Shown here in pieces: positions 1 through 8,667 of a stretch of 37,344 nt of DNA (position 1 is its first letter; the number at the start of each line of letters is the position of its first letter). The DNA comes from Lautropia sp. (GTDB lineage Bacteria; Pseudomonadota; Gammaproteobacteria; Burkholderiales; Burkholderiaceae_E): NCBI GenBank assembly GCA_030532895.1, contig JAUNKF010000032.1:1-37344 (forward strand), read 5' to 3'. The notes beneath the pieces are model-generated. The model had not been told where the DNA came from, did not search any database, and saw only the letters and a program-made list of their open reading frames with translations. Both the position numbers and the translations under genes were made by a program.

Positions 1-2
1 GT

Positions 3-335
3 ACGCTTCGGATGATAGGAATATATGATAAGTTACATATGGAACATCACACTAGTGCCAAGCTACTGAAAAAGGCATTGAAACTCTATGGTGGCAGCCC
101 ACGCGACGTGGACAGGCTGGTATTCAAGGATCTGTTTCGGCACGCCAATCTTCATGACATCATGGATACGGACGCGGTGGAACGATGGTTTGCCTACCGG
201 GCCAACCGCAATATCACCGCCCATGACTACGGCGAAGGTTTTGCCAATGAGACTCTGACCATCCTGCCCGCCTACCTGAAAGACGCGGCAGCATTGGCAG
301 ACAAACTCAGCGAACTATTCGATGCCGAATCATGA
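3..335 (+). CDS. HEPN-domain protein, HI0074-type nucleotidyltransferase substrate-binding family (5' partial)
   Basis: The readable protein resembles the HI0074/MntA-partner family, in which a four-helix HEPN protein pairs with a minimal nucleotidyltransferase as a toxin-antitoxin-like module. The sequence shows the family block GSPRDVDRL, then an R-x4-H motif (R66, H71 counted from the ATG at 12) followed by DYGEGFA, which is the catalytic-type HEPN signature. The frame is open to the window edge and no convincing ribosome binding site precedes the ATG at 12. Family members usually have about 30 more N-terminal residues, so the gene probably begins outside the window, and its nucleotidyltransferase partner would be expected there too. 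It converges on the ferredoxin gene with only 12 bp between stop codons. Family assignment is fairly sure; toxin activity is inference. Confidence 0.75.
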   Translation, partial: TLRMIGIYDKLHMEHHTSAKLLKKALKLYGGSPRDVDRLVFKDLFRHANLHDIMDTDAVERWFAYRANRNITAHDYGEGFANETLTILPAYLKDAAALADKLSELFDAES

Positions 336-347
336 CATTCGCCCCCC

Positions 348-785
348 TCAAACCGCCGCATCCACCGCCACCACCGGCCCCTGATGAAAAACGAGCGATT
401 CAACGGGCTTGCCACCGAGCAGGTGCTCGTCGATGATGCGTTTCATGTTGTCGGGGGTGACGTTGTAGTACCAGGTGCCGTCGGGCTGCACGCAGAGGAT
501 GGGGCCGCCCTTGCAGGCGGCAAAGCAGCTGGTGCGGGTGCGTTTCACGCGCAGCTCGCCCGTGGTGAGGCCGGCTTCCTTCAGCATGGCGCCGAGGCTA
601 TCGAAGAGGCTTTCGGATTCGCCATTGGGGGTGCAGCGCGGGCCGGTGCAGAGCAGGAGATGACGACGGTATGGGCCGATGCGAGGTTTGACGGGGGCCG
701 AAGCGACTGCCTCAGCGACAGGCACCACTGAGGCACCATCGGCCGAGGCATTGACCGGTGAAGAAGAAAGATTGTTGTCTGACAT
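348..785 (-). CDS. (2Fe-2S) thioredoxin-like ferredoxin, last gene of the B12 operon
   Basis: A 145-residue protein with an Ala/Ser-rich N-terminus (1-38) and a thioredoxin-fold 2Fe-2S ferredoxin domain. Cysteines C46 and C51 (CTGPRC) and C87 and C91 (CFAAC) fit the cluster ligands; the conserved stretch around WYYNVTP and the EHLLGGKPV tail also fit the family. Similar ferredoxins sit in other cobalamin operons (CbiW in Bacillus megaterium) and are thought to supply electrons for a step of corrin synthesis, but orthology to CbiW cannot be shown here. It lies 126 nt downstream of cobJ and ends the operon. No good Shine-Dalgarno precedes the ATG at 785, so the start is the best available rather than proven. 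Confidence 0.85.
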   Translation of the reverse strand: MSDNNLSSSPVNASADGASVVPVAEAVASAPVKPRIGPYRRHLLLCTGPRCTPNGESESLFDSLGAMLKEAGLTTGELRVKRTRTSCFAACKGGPILCVQPDGTWYYNVTPDNMKRIIDEHLLGGKPVESLVFHQGPVVAVDAAV

Positions 786-911
786 AAAAAATCATCAAAA
801 ATTCTACGGGGCCAATCCTGGCCTGCGATGCAGTGCAGATAGTGACGGCATTTCACGACCTGAAAAGTGTTCAGAAAGGCTGTCAGACCGTGAGGCATCC
901 GGCAAAACCGG

Positions 912-1982
912 TCAACCCTCCTGCTGCACCTCATCACTGGAAGCAGGCTTCCGCTTCGCCTTGCGAGCGGCCTTTTCTTCGGCCTCGTCCACGAGCGGCT
1001 CGGCAAGGGTTGCCGCCACATAATCGACCGGCAAACCATGTTGTTGGGCCAGTGTCTCGATGCTGACCCCGGCGGCCACCTCGGCGTGCAGGCTTTGCAG
1101 CCAGCCGTTCAGCCCGGTGCTGAGTGAACGGCCCGAGCGCTCGCCTTCGCGCAAGCCGCCTTTGCCGGCCTGCACCTCATACTTGTTGGCATAACCGCGC
1201 GGCGTCACCATCAGGCCATCACGGAAGACGGTGTTGCTGTTGCCGATCAGCACGGTGGAGAGCATGCCGATATCGGCCTCGGCCATGCGGTCGAGCGTGG
1301 TGAACTCGATGCGCTCGCGCCGCCGGTAAGCACTTTTCACAATGGCCACGGGCGTTTTCGGGTCACGATGCCGCAGGAACAGCCGCTGTGCCTCGACGAT
1401 CTGCCGGGTGCGGCGGCCGCTCTTCGGGTTGTAGAGCGCCACGACGAAATCAGCCGCTGCGGCCGCATCCAGCCGCCGGGCGATGGTGGGCCACGGCGTG
1501 AGCAGGTCAGAGAGCGAAATCGAGCAGAAATCGTGCGTGAGTGGCGCACCAACCAGTGCCGCGCAGGCGTTGATGGCCGAAGCACCGGGAATCACTTCCA
1601 CCTGGATGCCCTCGCCCACCGTGCGCGTCTCGTTGCCCTCCTCATCGACCTCGACACGCACCTCGGGTGGCGTCCAGCCGGCCTGAAACAGCACCTCGAA
1701 GGTGGGGCCGGCCATGCCGTAAACGCCGGCATCGCCCGATGAAACCAGCGCCACCTTCTTGCCCTGTTTGGCGCGGTCCAGCGCTTCGATGGCCCGATCC
1801 AGCTCTTCGGTCATGCTCTTGCGGATGATCTCCTTGCCTTCGATCAGATCCGCCACGAGCTTGATGTAGGTGACATAACCAATGATGGTGTCGGCCTCGG
1901 CGATGGCTTCGCGGGCACGTTGGGTCATGTGTTCGACACTGCCGGGGCCGATGCCGACCAGCATGATTTTTCCAGATGACAT
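912..1982 (-). CDS. cobJ: Precorrin-3B / cobalt-factor III C17-methyltransferase with C-terminal extension
   Basis: SAM-dependent methyltransferase that methylates C17 and drives ring contraction (CobJ/CbiH). The tetrapyrrole-methylase fold is clear: GIGPG loop at residues 10-14, SSGDAGVYGM at 81-90, PGASAINACAA near 132-142 and LYNPKSGRR near 183-191. The start at 1982 is chosen because AGGAG lies about ten bases upstream and the protein then begins just before the first beta strand; the open frame reaches back to 2114 without a better site. The methylase core ends near residue 270 (RGYANKYEV). The remaining 85 or so residues form an extra predicted-helical segment ending in a Lys/Glu-rich tail, which plain CbiH (about 240-250 residues) lacks. 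No Fe-S cysteine motif is visible in that extension. Confidence 0.93.
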   Translation of the reverse strand: MSSGKIMLVGIGPGSVEHMTQRAREAIAEADTIIGYVTYIKLVADLIEGKEIIRKSMTEELDRAIEALDRAKQGKKVALVSSGDAGVYGMAGPTFEVLFQAGWTPPEVRVEVDEEGNETRTVGEGIQVEVIPGASAINACAALVGAPLTHDFCSISLSDLLTPWPTIARRLDAAAAADFVVALYNPKSGRRTRQIVEAQRLFLRHRDPKTPVAIVKSAYRRRERIEFTTLDRMAEADIGMLSTVLIGNSNTVFRDGLMVTPRGYANKYEVQAGKGGLREGERSGRSLSTGLNGWLQSLHAEVAAGVSIETLAQQHGLPVDYVAATLAEPLVDEAEEKAARKAKRKPASSDEVQQEG

Positions 1983-2117
1983 GCAGTAAAAACTCCTGAA
2001 AGGTGGCCCCTTGGAAAACACATTCCCGATAGGGCCACGCCTTGTTGAATCAATGCTCGATCCATGGCGGTGCGCTGGTTCACGATCGCGTCCAGCCATC
2101 CGCTCGACGATCAAACC

Positions 2118-2891
2118 TCAGCACGATCCCTCATGCCCCGAGGATAGCGGTCTGTACTGGCCGGGTCCTATGCTGCTCATGTTCACGCCACCAGGCACAC
2201 GGGCAACCGATACGGTCGCGTTGCGACCATCCGGGCCGCGCAACTTGTGTTTTTCGATCAGCAAGGCGGATATCGGAGCAGACGGATATAACGGCTTACC
2301 GGAGCGTGAGCCAGGCCCTTCAACCTCGCCACTTGGCAACGCTCTCGACATGCCTGACACGCCTTCTTCCTGTTCAGCCACAAAGCTCGCACCGTTCGCC
2401 AGGCGAGCACGCAGGCTAGCCGGGTCGTCTGCCAGGCGCTCAACCCCTGCGGGCTTCGTCGCCCAGACTCCCCCCCTTTCCAACTGCCCCGCCATCAACA
2501 AGGCTGCGGCCTCGCTCACCGATGGCGTGCCAGTGTACTTGCGCACGACTTCGCTCGGGTTGGGGACGGCCACCTCGGCGAGTTGGGCCGCGGCAAAAAA
2601 GCGGATGGGGAGGTTCTTGTCCTGCATCAGCTGCCGCATGGCGACCTCATCGGCCTTCAGGTCGATGCTGGCCATCGCCGCCACGGCCGACCAATCGGCA
2701 TCAAGGCTACCCAGCGCCTGGTCGATGGCCTCCAACAGCGTGGTGAGCGGCGTGCCACGGTCGCAGCCCAAGCCGAGTACGAGACGAGAACGCTCTCCCG
2801 ACCGAGCTTTCTGACTTTTTGCAGTGTCAAGCTGATCCATGACGAGCGCGCTGTATGCTCTCTGACGTTTTCCTGGTACCGATTGCATGTC
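2118..2891 (-). CDS. cobE: CobE / CbiG C-terminal-domain protein
   Basis: Matches the C-terminal domain of CbiG, which exists as the separate protein CobE in some bacteria. Visible blocks are GLGCDRGT (39-46), the ASIDLKADE region (73-81), PNPSEVV followed by TGTPSVSEAAALL (109-131) and a final NATVSVAR. Between WATKP (141-145) and the closing strand there is an insert of about 65 low-complexity residues that ordinary CbiG C-termini do not have. CobE's role is poorly defined; in CbiG the domain accompanies cobalt-precorrin-5A hydrolysis. The start at 2891 has GAGGGG a few bases upstream; in-frame alternatives are 2840 (immediately before the domain) and 2972. It lies just downstream of cbiG, so the two halves of a normal CbiG are encoded by consecutive genes. 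Confidence 0.85.
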   Translation of the reverse strand, partial: DMQSVPGKRQRAYSALVMDQLDTAKSQKARSGERSRLVLGLGCDRGTPLTTLLEAIDQALGSLDADWSAVAAMASIDLKADEVAMRQLMQDKNLPIRFFAAAQLAEVAVPNPSEVVRKYTGTPSVSEAAALLMAGQLERGGVWATKPAGVERLADDPASLRARLANGASFVAEQEEGVSGMSRALPSGEVEGPGSRSGKPLYPSAPISALLIEKHKLRGPDGRNATVSVARVPGGVNMSSIGPGQYRPLSSGHEGSC

Positions 2892-3049
2892 CCCTCGTCC
2901 AGGCAATACCATCCTGCACCATCGGGCACTCCCCTGCATCCGTTGCCACGCTAGCCACCACACCCGCTGCATCGACAGCAGCCAAGGCGCGCAAACCGAG
3001 GGACACTGGCGATCGGTTATTGCTCATGTCTTCCACGCCCTGATACGGA

Positions 3050-3946
3050 TCAAGACTTTGACGCGGACGAGGCCGCCGGCTTGCTCACAATCGGCAAGCC
3101 ACCCTTGATGTCGCCCTGCCCTTCTTGATCAGCAGCCTGACCAACAGGCGGCCGATAGACGACCAACCGCTCGGCCCACTGCTGCCACATGGCCTCATCC
3201 ACCGGCGTGTGCGTAATCCAGAGCACGGCTTTGTGATGTTCAGGGCGAACCTGATCGAAGCGTTCCAGCAGCTCGATGTTGGCGGGCACCGGCGTGGCGT
3301 GCAACCACCAGTAGCGGCTGCCCACCTCCTGCACCAGGGCAATCGGCTCGGCATTGACGACCGCGGCCGAGACACGCGTGATGTTGACTTTGGGTGCCTC
3401 CACCTGCCAGCCCAGATGGCGGCCAAGAATGTCCACCGCCACCGTCTTGCCCACGTCCGAAGCGGTCGTCAACACGGGCGTGGCCCCCAGAATGGCGGCG
3501 ACACGCTCGGCCCATTCGTTGGCACCGCCCACGTGGCCCGACAGCATCGGGATCACATAACGGCCCACATCGTCGACGACGATCACGCCCGGATCTTCTT
3601 CCTTGCTCTTCAGGTGTGGTGCGATCAGGCGCACGACGGCGCCCAGCGACACGAAGCAGACGATCTGATCAAAATTGGCCATCACGCCGCCCACGCTGTC
3701 CTTCAGCGCGCCCTGATAAGCCTGCACCGGATTGGGCAGCCCGGCAAACACGTCGGTGAATTTGGCCGAGGTGATGATGGCAGCCTGCGGCAAGGCTTCC
3801 GCCAGCCGGCGCGCCATTTGCGTGCCATGTTTGGTGATGGCCAACAGGCAGATGCGAACGGCTGGGCTGTCGCCCGTGGATGATGTAAATGCTTCGCTCA
3901 CGATATCTTGATCAGAGAAAATTTTTGGCAACCACTGATGAGGCAT
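3050..3946 (-). CDS. cbiG: Cobalt-precorrin-5A hydrolase (CbiG N-terminal and central domains)
   Basis: CbiG opens the delta-lactone of cobalt-precorrin-5A and releases acetaldehyde, a step specific to the early-cobalt route. The N-terminal CbiG block is clear at about residues 92-147: FDQIVCFVSLGAVVR, the acidic DDVGRYV and the LSGHVGGANEWAE motif, followed by TASDVGK at 161-167. The usual C-terminal domain is missing and is supplied by the next gene (cobE). The frame overlaps the end of cobI by 35 nt if the ATG at 3946 is used; a GTG at 3901, ten bases after the cobI stop, is an alternative that removes about 15 nonconserved residues. The Ala/Ser/Lys-rich C-terminus is unremarkable. Confidence 0.92.
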   Translation of the reverse strand: MPHQWLPKIFSDQDIVSEAFTSSTGDSPAVRICLLAITKHGTQMARRLAEALPQAAIITSAKFTDVFAGLPNPVQAYQGALKDSVGGVMANFDQIVCFVSLGAVVRLIAPHLKSKEEDPGVIVVDDVGRYVIPMLSGHVGGANEWAERVAAILGATPVLTTASDVGKTVAVDILGRHLGWQVEAPKVNITRVSAAVVNAEPIALVQEVGSRYWWLHATPVPANIELLERFDQVRPEHHKAVLWITHTPVDEAMWQQWAERLVVYRPPVGQAADQEGQGDIKGGLPIVSKPAASSASKS

Positions 3947-4883
3947 CAGCCGTGCTTGACTGAGCAGGCTGAGCCCCCGACTTCTTCAAACACCCCTTGA
4001 TCCGCTCACCCCGCACGCGATGATGGCTCTTGATGATCATCAGCGACAGGTAATTGACCTTCGTGCCACGCAGCGCAAGCAGCGCCTGCCCGCTCAGCTT
4101 GCGTTCATCCGGCGCGCCCACCCGCTCGATGAAATGCGCCCGATCCAGCAGCTCGCGCGCAGAAAGCCAGTCGAGCAGATCGTCGATCAGGGGCTTGATC
4201 TTCATCAGCACCAGCGTGTCGAACTCGGGCAGCAGGCGATCCAGCACCTTCACCCCGTAAGCAGCCGGCACCACCGCCACCGTATCGTCCTGCTCGGCCA
4301 CTGGCTCGCCCACTGCGGCACACGCGGCCGTGAAGGCGTTGACCCCGGAAAGGATCGGCGTCTCGACGCGAGCGTCGAGCGTCTTCACGGTACGGGCCAG
4401 ATGGCCGAAGGTGGCATAGGTGCTGGCATCGCCTTCCACGAGGAACATCACGTCCTGGCCGGCCTGCAACCACGGCAGCACGGCTTGGGCGCCATTCATC
4501 CAGGCGCGTGCGAGCTTTTCGGCGTCGTGCGTCATCGGAAAGACGAGCGAGCGGTGCTCCGCCACCGGCTCGATACCCGCACGCTCGGCGATGGCGAGCG
4601 CATAGCTGGGCGTCTTGCCGCTGCGCACCGGGTACACCCAGACGGCATCGCGCCGCGCCAGCGCGGCCCAGGCCGCGCGCGTCATCAGTCCCGGATCGCC
4701 CGGCCCGAGCGAGACGCCAAAAAGACGCCCCAGTCCGACTGATGGCCTCACCTCAGAGGCAGCGCCATCGGCGTCGTTCCGCTCAAACTGATCCATGCGG
4801 TACTGATTTCCATCCGAGGCGTCCATCTCGTCCATCCCGGTCTTGTTCCCATGATTCATAACCAAACCACCCGCTTCTTTCAT
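3912..4883 (-). CDS. cobI: Precorrin-2 / cobalt-factor II C20-methyltransferase
   Basis: SAM-dependent methyltransferase that methylates C20 of cobalt-factor II (CobI/CbiL). The tetrapyrrole-methylase pattern is GVSLGPGDPGLMT (56-68), the EGDASTYATF block (150-159) and SGVNAFTAACAA. The start at 4883 has AAGGA nine bases upstream; the frame extends to 4928 without a better signal. About 50 residues precede the first beta strand, a charged Asp/Asn/Met-rich extension not typical of the family. A C-terminal tail of about 25 Ser/Ala residues also exceeds the usual end. It lies 65 nt after cbiET and overlaps the cbiG frame. Confidence 0.92.
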   Translation of the reverse strand: MKEAGGLVMNHGNKTGMDEMDASDGNQYRMDQFERNDADGAASEVRPSVGLGRLFGVSLGPGDPGLMTRAAWAALARRDAVWVYPVRSGKTPSYALAIAERAGIEPVAEHRSLVFPMTHDAEKLARAWMNGAQAVLPWLQAGQDVMFLVEGDASTYATFGHLARTVKTLDARVETPILSGVNAFTAACAAVGEPVAEQDDTVAVVPAAYGVKVLDRLLPEFDTLVLMKIKPLIDDLLDWLSARELLDRAHFIERVGAPDERKLSGQALLALRGTKVNYLSLMIIKSHHRVRGERIKGCLKKSGAQPAQSSTADASSVVAKNFL

Positions 4884-4948
4884 GCGAGCTGTCCTTGCAG
4901 ACAGATACCTGGCGCGTATCATGCACAATCACCATCACACGCACCAGC

Positions 4949-6457
4949 TCAAACCGATGGCTCTCCATCCGTCGAATCCACCCGCCAGGCGTTGACGAGC
5001 CACACGGGGTTTTCAGCGGCCAGCCGGTGCATGTGCAGAATCGGCTTGCTGCGTGAAGCCTGCAATTGCAGCACGTCCCAATCAATGGCCGGGATCACGC
5101 CTCCTTTGCCTTGATCAGCCGTGCCGATATCCGCGCCCGCTTTGTCAGCATGGCTTTCCGCTGCGGATCCCGTCCCTTGGCGCCCCGGATCGGATGGGAT
5201 GGGCTGGCGCTGAGCATCTCCCAACCCGGCATCCCCGCTGGCAGGCTCGCTCGCCTCTTGTTGAATCTGCTGCAAAGTCTCAACCGCCGTGGACAGGTTC
5301 TGAAGCGTGACGAAATTCATCACGAGTGTGCCGCCGGGCTTCAGGCGCCGCACAATCAGGCGGATCAGCTCGGCCAGCTCACCGCCGGAACCACCGATGA
5401 ACACGGCATCCGGATCAGGCCAATTCTCCAGCCCCTCGGGCGCCTTTGCATGCAGCACCGTGTAATTGGAGACTTGAAAGGCCGCGGCATTGGCCCGGAT
5501 GTTGGTCATGTCGGCCGCATTCTTTTCCACGGCATACACATGGCCGGCACGGCATAGTCGTGCCGCTTCCAGACCTACCGAACCACTGCCCGCGCCAATG
5601 TCCCAGACGATGCTGTCCTCACGCAATTGCAGACGCGCAAGCGACACGGCCCGCACCTCCTGCTTGGTGATCAGCCCACCACTGCCATCGCCCTTGGGCT
5701 GACGCTGCTGATAGGCGCTATCGGCCAGCCCCAGCAGCACCGGATTCTGCCGAGGCTGCACCCGCCAGAGCACCACGACATTGGTGGGTGCAAACACCTG
5801 ATCGAGGGCTTCAGCCACCGTCAGTTGAGCATGAATCTTTTCATCGGGCTGCAACAGGTTTTCGGCCACCGCCATCTGGAATTGCTCACCCATGCCTTCA
5901 CGCTGCAAGAGCTGCGCAATCCGGTTCGGCGTATTCTCAGGGCTGGTGAAGACCATCAACCGGTCATGCGCACGCAACGCCTGCGCGAGCCCATGCAGAC
6001 CATGCTCGGGGCCGGCGCCCGGCTGCCATTCGCCCGCATCCTTCGCATGAATCGAGACGATACGAGCTGACTGCCAGGCCAGTCCGATGCGTGCGCAAGC
6101 CAATTGCAAGGTGGACACGTTCGGCAGCACCTCGATCGCCTCGACGCAGAGGCGGCTTGCCAGATAAGGGGCAATGCCATGGCAAAGCGGATCGCCCGTG
6201 GCGAGCACGACGCAGCTTTTGCCAGCCTCGCGGGCTTCGGACACCCAGACCGGCACCTGCTTCATCTGTCCGGTGAGATCGTGTCGAACCGAGGTCGGCT
6301 TCAGTTCGGCCTCGAACAAGGTCAGGGTGCGCGCTGCGCCGATCACCACGTCGGCCTGCCGCAGGTAAGCCAGTGCCGTGGGCGTGAGGCTTGCCACGCC
6401 ATCATCCAGCACGCCGATCACACGGCAACGGTTCGGGTCGGGCAACAGTTCGTTCAT
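4949..6457 (-). CDS. cbiET: CbiE-CbiT fusion: cobalt-precorrin C5,C15-methyltransferase / C12 decarboxylase
   Basis: A bifunctional protein equivalent to CobL. Residues 12-210 are the CbiE tetrapyrrole methylase (ATGDPLCHG at 86-94, LPNVSTLQLACARIG at 111-125). Residues 255-480 are a class I SAM methyltransferase of CbiT type, with TKQEVRA near 264-270, the glycine-rich loop DIGAGSGSVGLE (286-297) and FIGGSGG (353-359). Within the CbiT half, residues 400-455 are a Gln/Ala/Gly/Ser-rich insert absent from normal CbiT. The start at 6457 is set by homology; it lies one base after the cbiD stop (TGATATG), implying translational coupling. The open frame continues upstream to 6616 but only as cbiD shadow. 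Confidence 0.95.
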   Translation of the reverse strand: MNELLPDPNRCRVIGVLDDGVASLTPTALAYLRQADVVIGAARTLTLFEAELKPTSVRHDLTGQMKQVPVWVSEAREAGKSCVVLATGDPLCHGIAPYLASRLCVEAIEVLPNVSTLQLACARIGLAWQSARIVSIHAKDAGEWQPGAGPEHGLHGLAQALRAHDRLMVFTSPENTPNRIAQLLQREGMGEQFQMAVAENLLQPDEKIHAQLTVAEALDQVFAPTNVVVLWRVQPRQNPVLLGLADSAYQQRQPKGDGSGGLITKQEVRAVSLARLQLREDSIVWDIGAGSGSVGLEAARLCRAGHVYAVEKNAADMTNIRANAAAFQVSNYTVLHAKAPEGLENWPDPDAVFIGGSGGELAELIRLIVRRLKPGGTLVMNFVTLQNLSTAVETLQQIQQEASEPASGDAGLGDAQRQPIPSDPGRQGTGSAAESHADKAGADIGTADQGKGGVIPAIDWDVLQLQASRSKPILHMHRLAAENPVWLVNAWRVDSTDGEPSV

Positions 6458-6458
6458 A

Positions 6459-7883
6459 TCAATCCGTGTCGAAATCAGGGCTATGCGTGTGCGTGATGCC
6501 GGTGCGCCCCGCCGTGGCAGGCTTCGGACGATCCTCGGCAGGCGCAGACCACACGTCGGCCGCCAGATTGCCTTCCGGATCGCACACGAGCACCCGCAGC
6601 TGAAAGGCCCGCCCATAGCGTTCGGGCGCGGTCAGCGTGTCGATGGCCTCCTGCGCCAGCTGCCGGTGAAACGCCTCACCCAAGCCACGCTCGACCATCA
6701 GTTCGGCGCCGAATCGTGCGGTTTTGGCCGCGCGCATCGCCTGACAATCCTCAGCCGAGGCGCCGATCTTGCGGCCCACTTCAGCCACCAGCTCGGTATC
6801 GACCACATTCCGGTTGGCATGGGTGATGGTTTCGCCCTGGGCAATTTTGGTAAGCTTGCCCACCATCACGCCGAAGACGACTTGCGTGATGCCTTGGGCC
6901 ACGACTTCATCCAGGGCATAACGCAGAAAATCCCCCATCTGCACGAAGCAGGCATTCGGCAGTTCGGGCCGTTCCGCGCGCAGCACGCCCATCGCAAAAG
7001 ATTCGGTGCGCCCACCCGTGGTGAGCGCCACCAGATTGTGGCCCGTGGTGGCCGCCACCTGAACCCCCTGCACGACGCTGGCGCGCCACGCGCTGGTGGA
7101 ATAAGGGCGCACGATGCCGCTGGTACCCAGAATGCTGATGCCACCCAGAATGCCCAAGCGGGCATTGGTGGTTTTTTTGGCCATCTCGACCCCGGTCGGC
7201 ACGCTGATCGTCACCTCGATGCCGTGTTCAGCCAGCAGCTCGGGCGCCACCTCGTGCAGGTTCTCGGCGATGTTGCGACGGGGCACCGGGTTGATGGCCG
7301 GCCCACCAATCTCCAGCCCCAGCCCCGGCATCGTGACGGTACCCACGCCCTCGCCCGCCTTGAAGACGATCTGCCCTGGCGCGTCAGGCAGCAGGGCCAG
7401 ATCAACCGTCAGATGCGCCCCATCGGTGCAGTCCGGGTCATCACCGGCAAATTTCTGCACATAGGCATGGGCCTGCCGGCTGTTCCCTTCACCACTGACT
7501 TGCCCATCCCCCACGGCAAAGCGTACCCGATCCCCATTGGGCAACAGGCTCTCAATTTGATCAGGCACCTTACCAGTTAGCAAACCGACCGCGCAAGCGC
7601 GAGCGGCCGCGGCCGAACAGGCACCGGTGGAGAACCCGGTGCGCGTGCCCCGTTCTGCCTTCGGCACACGCGCCCGCATGCTGTGTCGGGCAGGCTTGTC
7701 CGCAACAGCCGGTGAGCTGCCACCGTCGGCGAAAGCCCGCTTGTCGGCAGCTGATGATCCATGCCCGCTATCAGCCATCAACGAAGGCTCGGTGACAGGC
7801 TGCGCCGACAGCTGACGCGGTTCTGCGGCAGGTGCTGCCGGAGACTCGGGTGTCATCGGGATCGGGTCGGTCTTCTCAGACAT
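6459..7883 (-). CDS. cbiD: Cobalt-precorrin-5B C1-methyltransferase
   Basis: CbiD methylates C1 in the early-cobalt pathway and has no counterpart fold in the late-cobalt route, so it is the best marker that this operon runs the anaerobic chemistry. The characteristic block GTRTGFSTGACSAAAARA begins at about residue 79. Further family blocks are PNGDRVRF, VTMPGLGLEIGGPAINPVPR and LGTSGIVRPYS (the CbiD Thr/Ser-Gly-Ile-Val motif). The start at 7883 has AGGAG five bases upstream; an ATG at 7895 lies within that ribosome site. About 75 residues of Pro/Ala/Ser-rich sequence precede the catalytic domain, which in most CbiD proteins starts almost at the N-terminus. The gene is 26 nt downstream of cbiC. 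Confidence 0.95.
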   Translation of the reverse strand: MSEKTDPIPMTPESPAAPAAEPRQLSAQPVTEPSLMADSGHGSSAADKRAFADGGSSPAVADKPARHSMRARVPKAERGTRTGFSTGACSAAAARACAVGLLTGKVPDQIESLLPNGDRVRFAVGDGQVSGEGNSRQAHAYVQKFAGDDPDCTDGAHLTVDLALLPDAPGQIVFKAGEGVGTVTMPGLGLEIGGPAINPVPRRNIAENLHEVAPELLAEHGIEVTISVPTGVEMAKKTTNARLGILGGISILGTSGIVRPYSTSAWRASVVQGVQVAATTGHNLVALTTGGRTESFAMGVLRAERPELPNACFVQMGDFLRYALDEVVAQGITQVVFGVMVGKLTKIAQGETITHANRNVVDTELVAEVGRKIGASAEDCQAMRAAKTARFGAELMVERGLGEAFHRQLAQEAIDTLTAPERYGRAFQLRVLVCDPEGNLAADVWSAPAEDRPKPATAGRTGITHTHSPDFDTD

Positions 7884-7909
7884 CTGACTCCTCATGGGTT
7901 CAACCCCAC

Positions 7910-8617
7910 TCAGGCACCTGCCGCGCCAGCCTGCGCTCGCTTCTGCGCCGACTCGGCCAACGCCAGCAGCGCATGCAATGCCGCCACCACCAGTGTGGAG
8001 CCGCCCTTGCGACCGTCGATGACGATCCAGGGCACTTCATCAACCTCTGCCATCAGCGCTTTGCTCTCAGCCGCCGACACGAAGCCCACCGGCATGCCGA
8101 CCACCAGCGCCGGGCGCGCGCCCTCCTCCCGGATCAGGCGCACCACCTCGATCAGTGCCGTGGGTGCATTGCCGATGGCCACGATCGCGCCATCCATCAA
8201 CCCCAGCCGATGCGCCTTGCGCATGGCCTGAACGGCGCGTGTCGTGTCTTCGATCTTGGCCTGCTCGATCACGTCTTCGTCACTGATGAACTGGTGCGTC
8301 TCGACCCCGAAGTGCGCCAGACGCGGCTTCGACAGCCCCACACAGATCATCTCGACATCGGCCACGATCCGGCCGCCCCCTTTGGCCTTGGCACCCAGCA
8401 TCATCTGTCGGCCCGCCTCGACGGCATCGGGATGAAAGCGGGTCAAGCCGTTGAAATCGAAATCGGCATTGGCATGAATCATCCGGCGCACGATCGGCCA
8501 TTGCTCGTCGGTATAGGCGTGGCTGCCCACCTCCTGGTCGATGATGGCAAAACTGTCGTGTTCGATCGCCTGACCGACGCGGGTCAGCTGTTCGGTGACG
8601 GTGTTGATGGTGCTCAT
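7910..8617 (-). CDS. cbiC: Precorrin-8X / cobalt-precorrin-8 methylmutase
   Basis: CbiC/CobH moves the C11 methyl group to C12, forming (hydrogeno)cobyrinate. The 235-residue length is normal. The catalytic histidine is probably H48 in RRMIHANADFDF, and the later blocks IVADVEMICVGLSKPRL, GNAPTAL and the LVVGMPVGFVSAAESK segment are all typical. The start at 8617 is an ATG with a weak AGG about nine bases upstream; a TTG at 8632 is possible but has no ribosome site. It is 50 nt from cbiX and 26 nt from cbiD, so part of the same transcript. Unlike its neighbours it carries almost no extra low-complexity sequence. Confidence 0.95.
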   Translation of the reverse strand: MSTINTVTEQLTRVGQAIEHDSFAIIDQEVGSHAYTDEQWPIVRRMIHANADFDFNGLTRFHPDAVEAGRQMMLGAKAKGGGRIVADVEMICVGLSKPRLAHFGVETHQFISDEDVIEQAKIEDTTRAVQAMRKAHRLGLMDGAIVAIGNAPTALIEVVRLIREEGARPALVVGMPVGFVSAAESKALMAEVDEVPWIVIDGRKGGSTLVVAALHALLALAESAQKRAQAGAAGA

Positions 8618-8667
8618 GACAAAGCCTGACAAGATTGGGGTTCAGAACAGGGTTGTTGCTCGGCCAT

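Noticed and set aside
2827-3036. 69-codon minus-strand frame between cbiG and cobE
   Set aside because: It overlaps the cobE start region, has no recognised sequence and no clear ribosome site.
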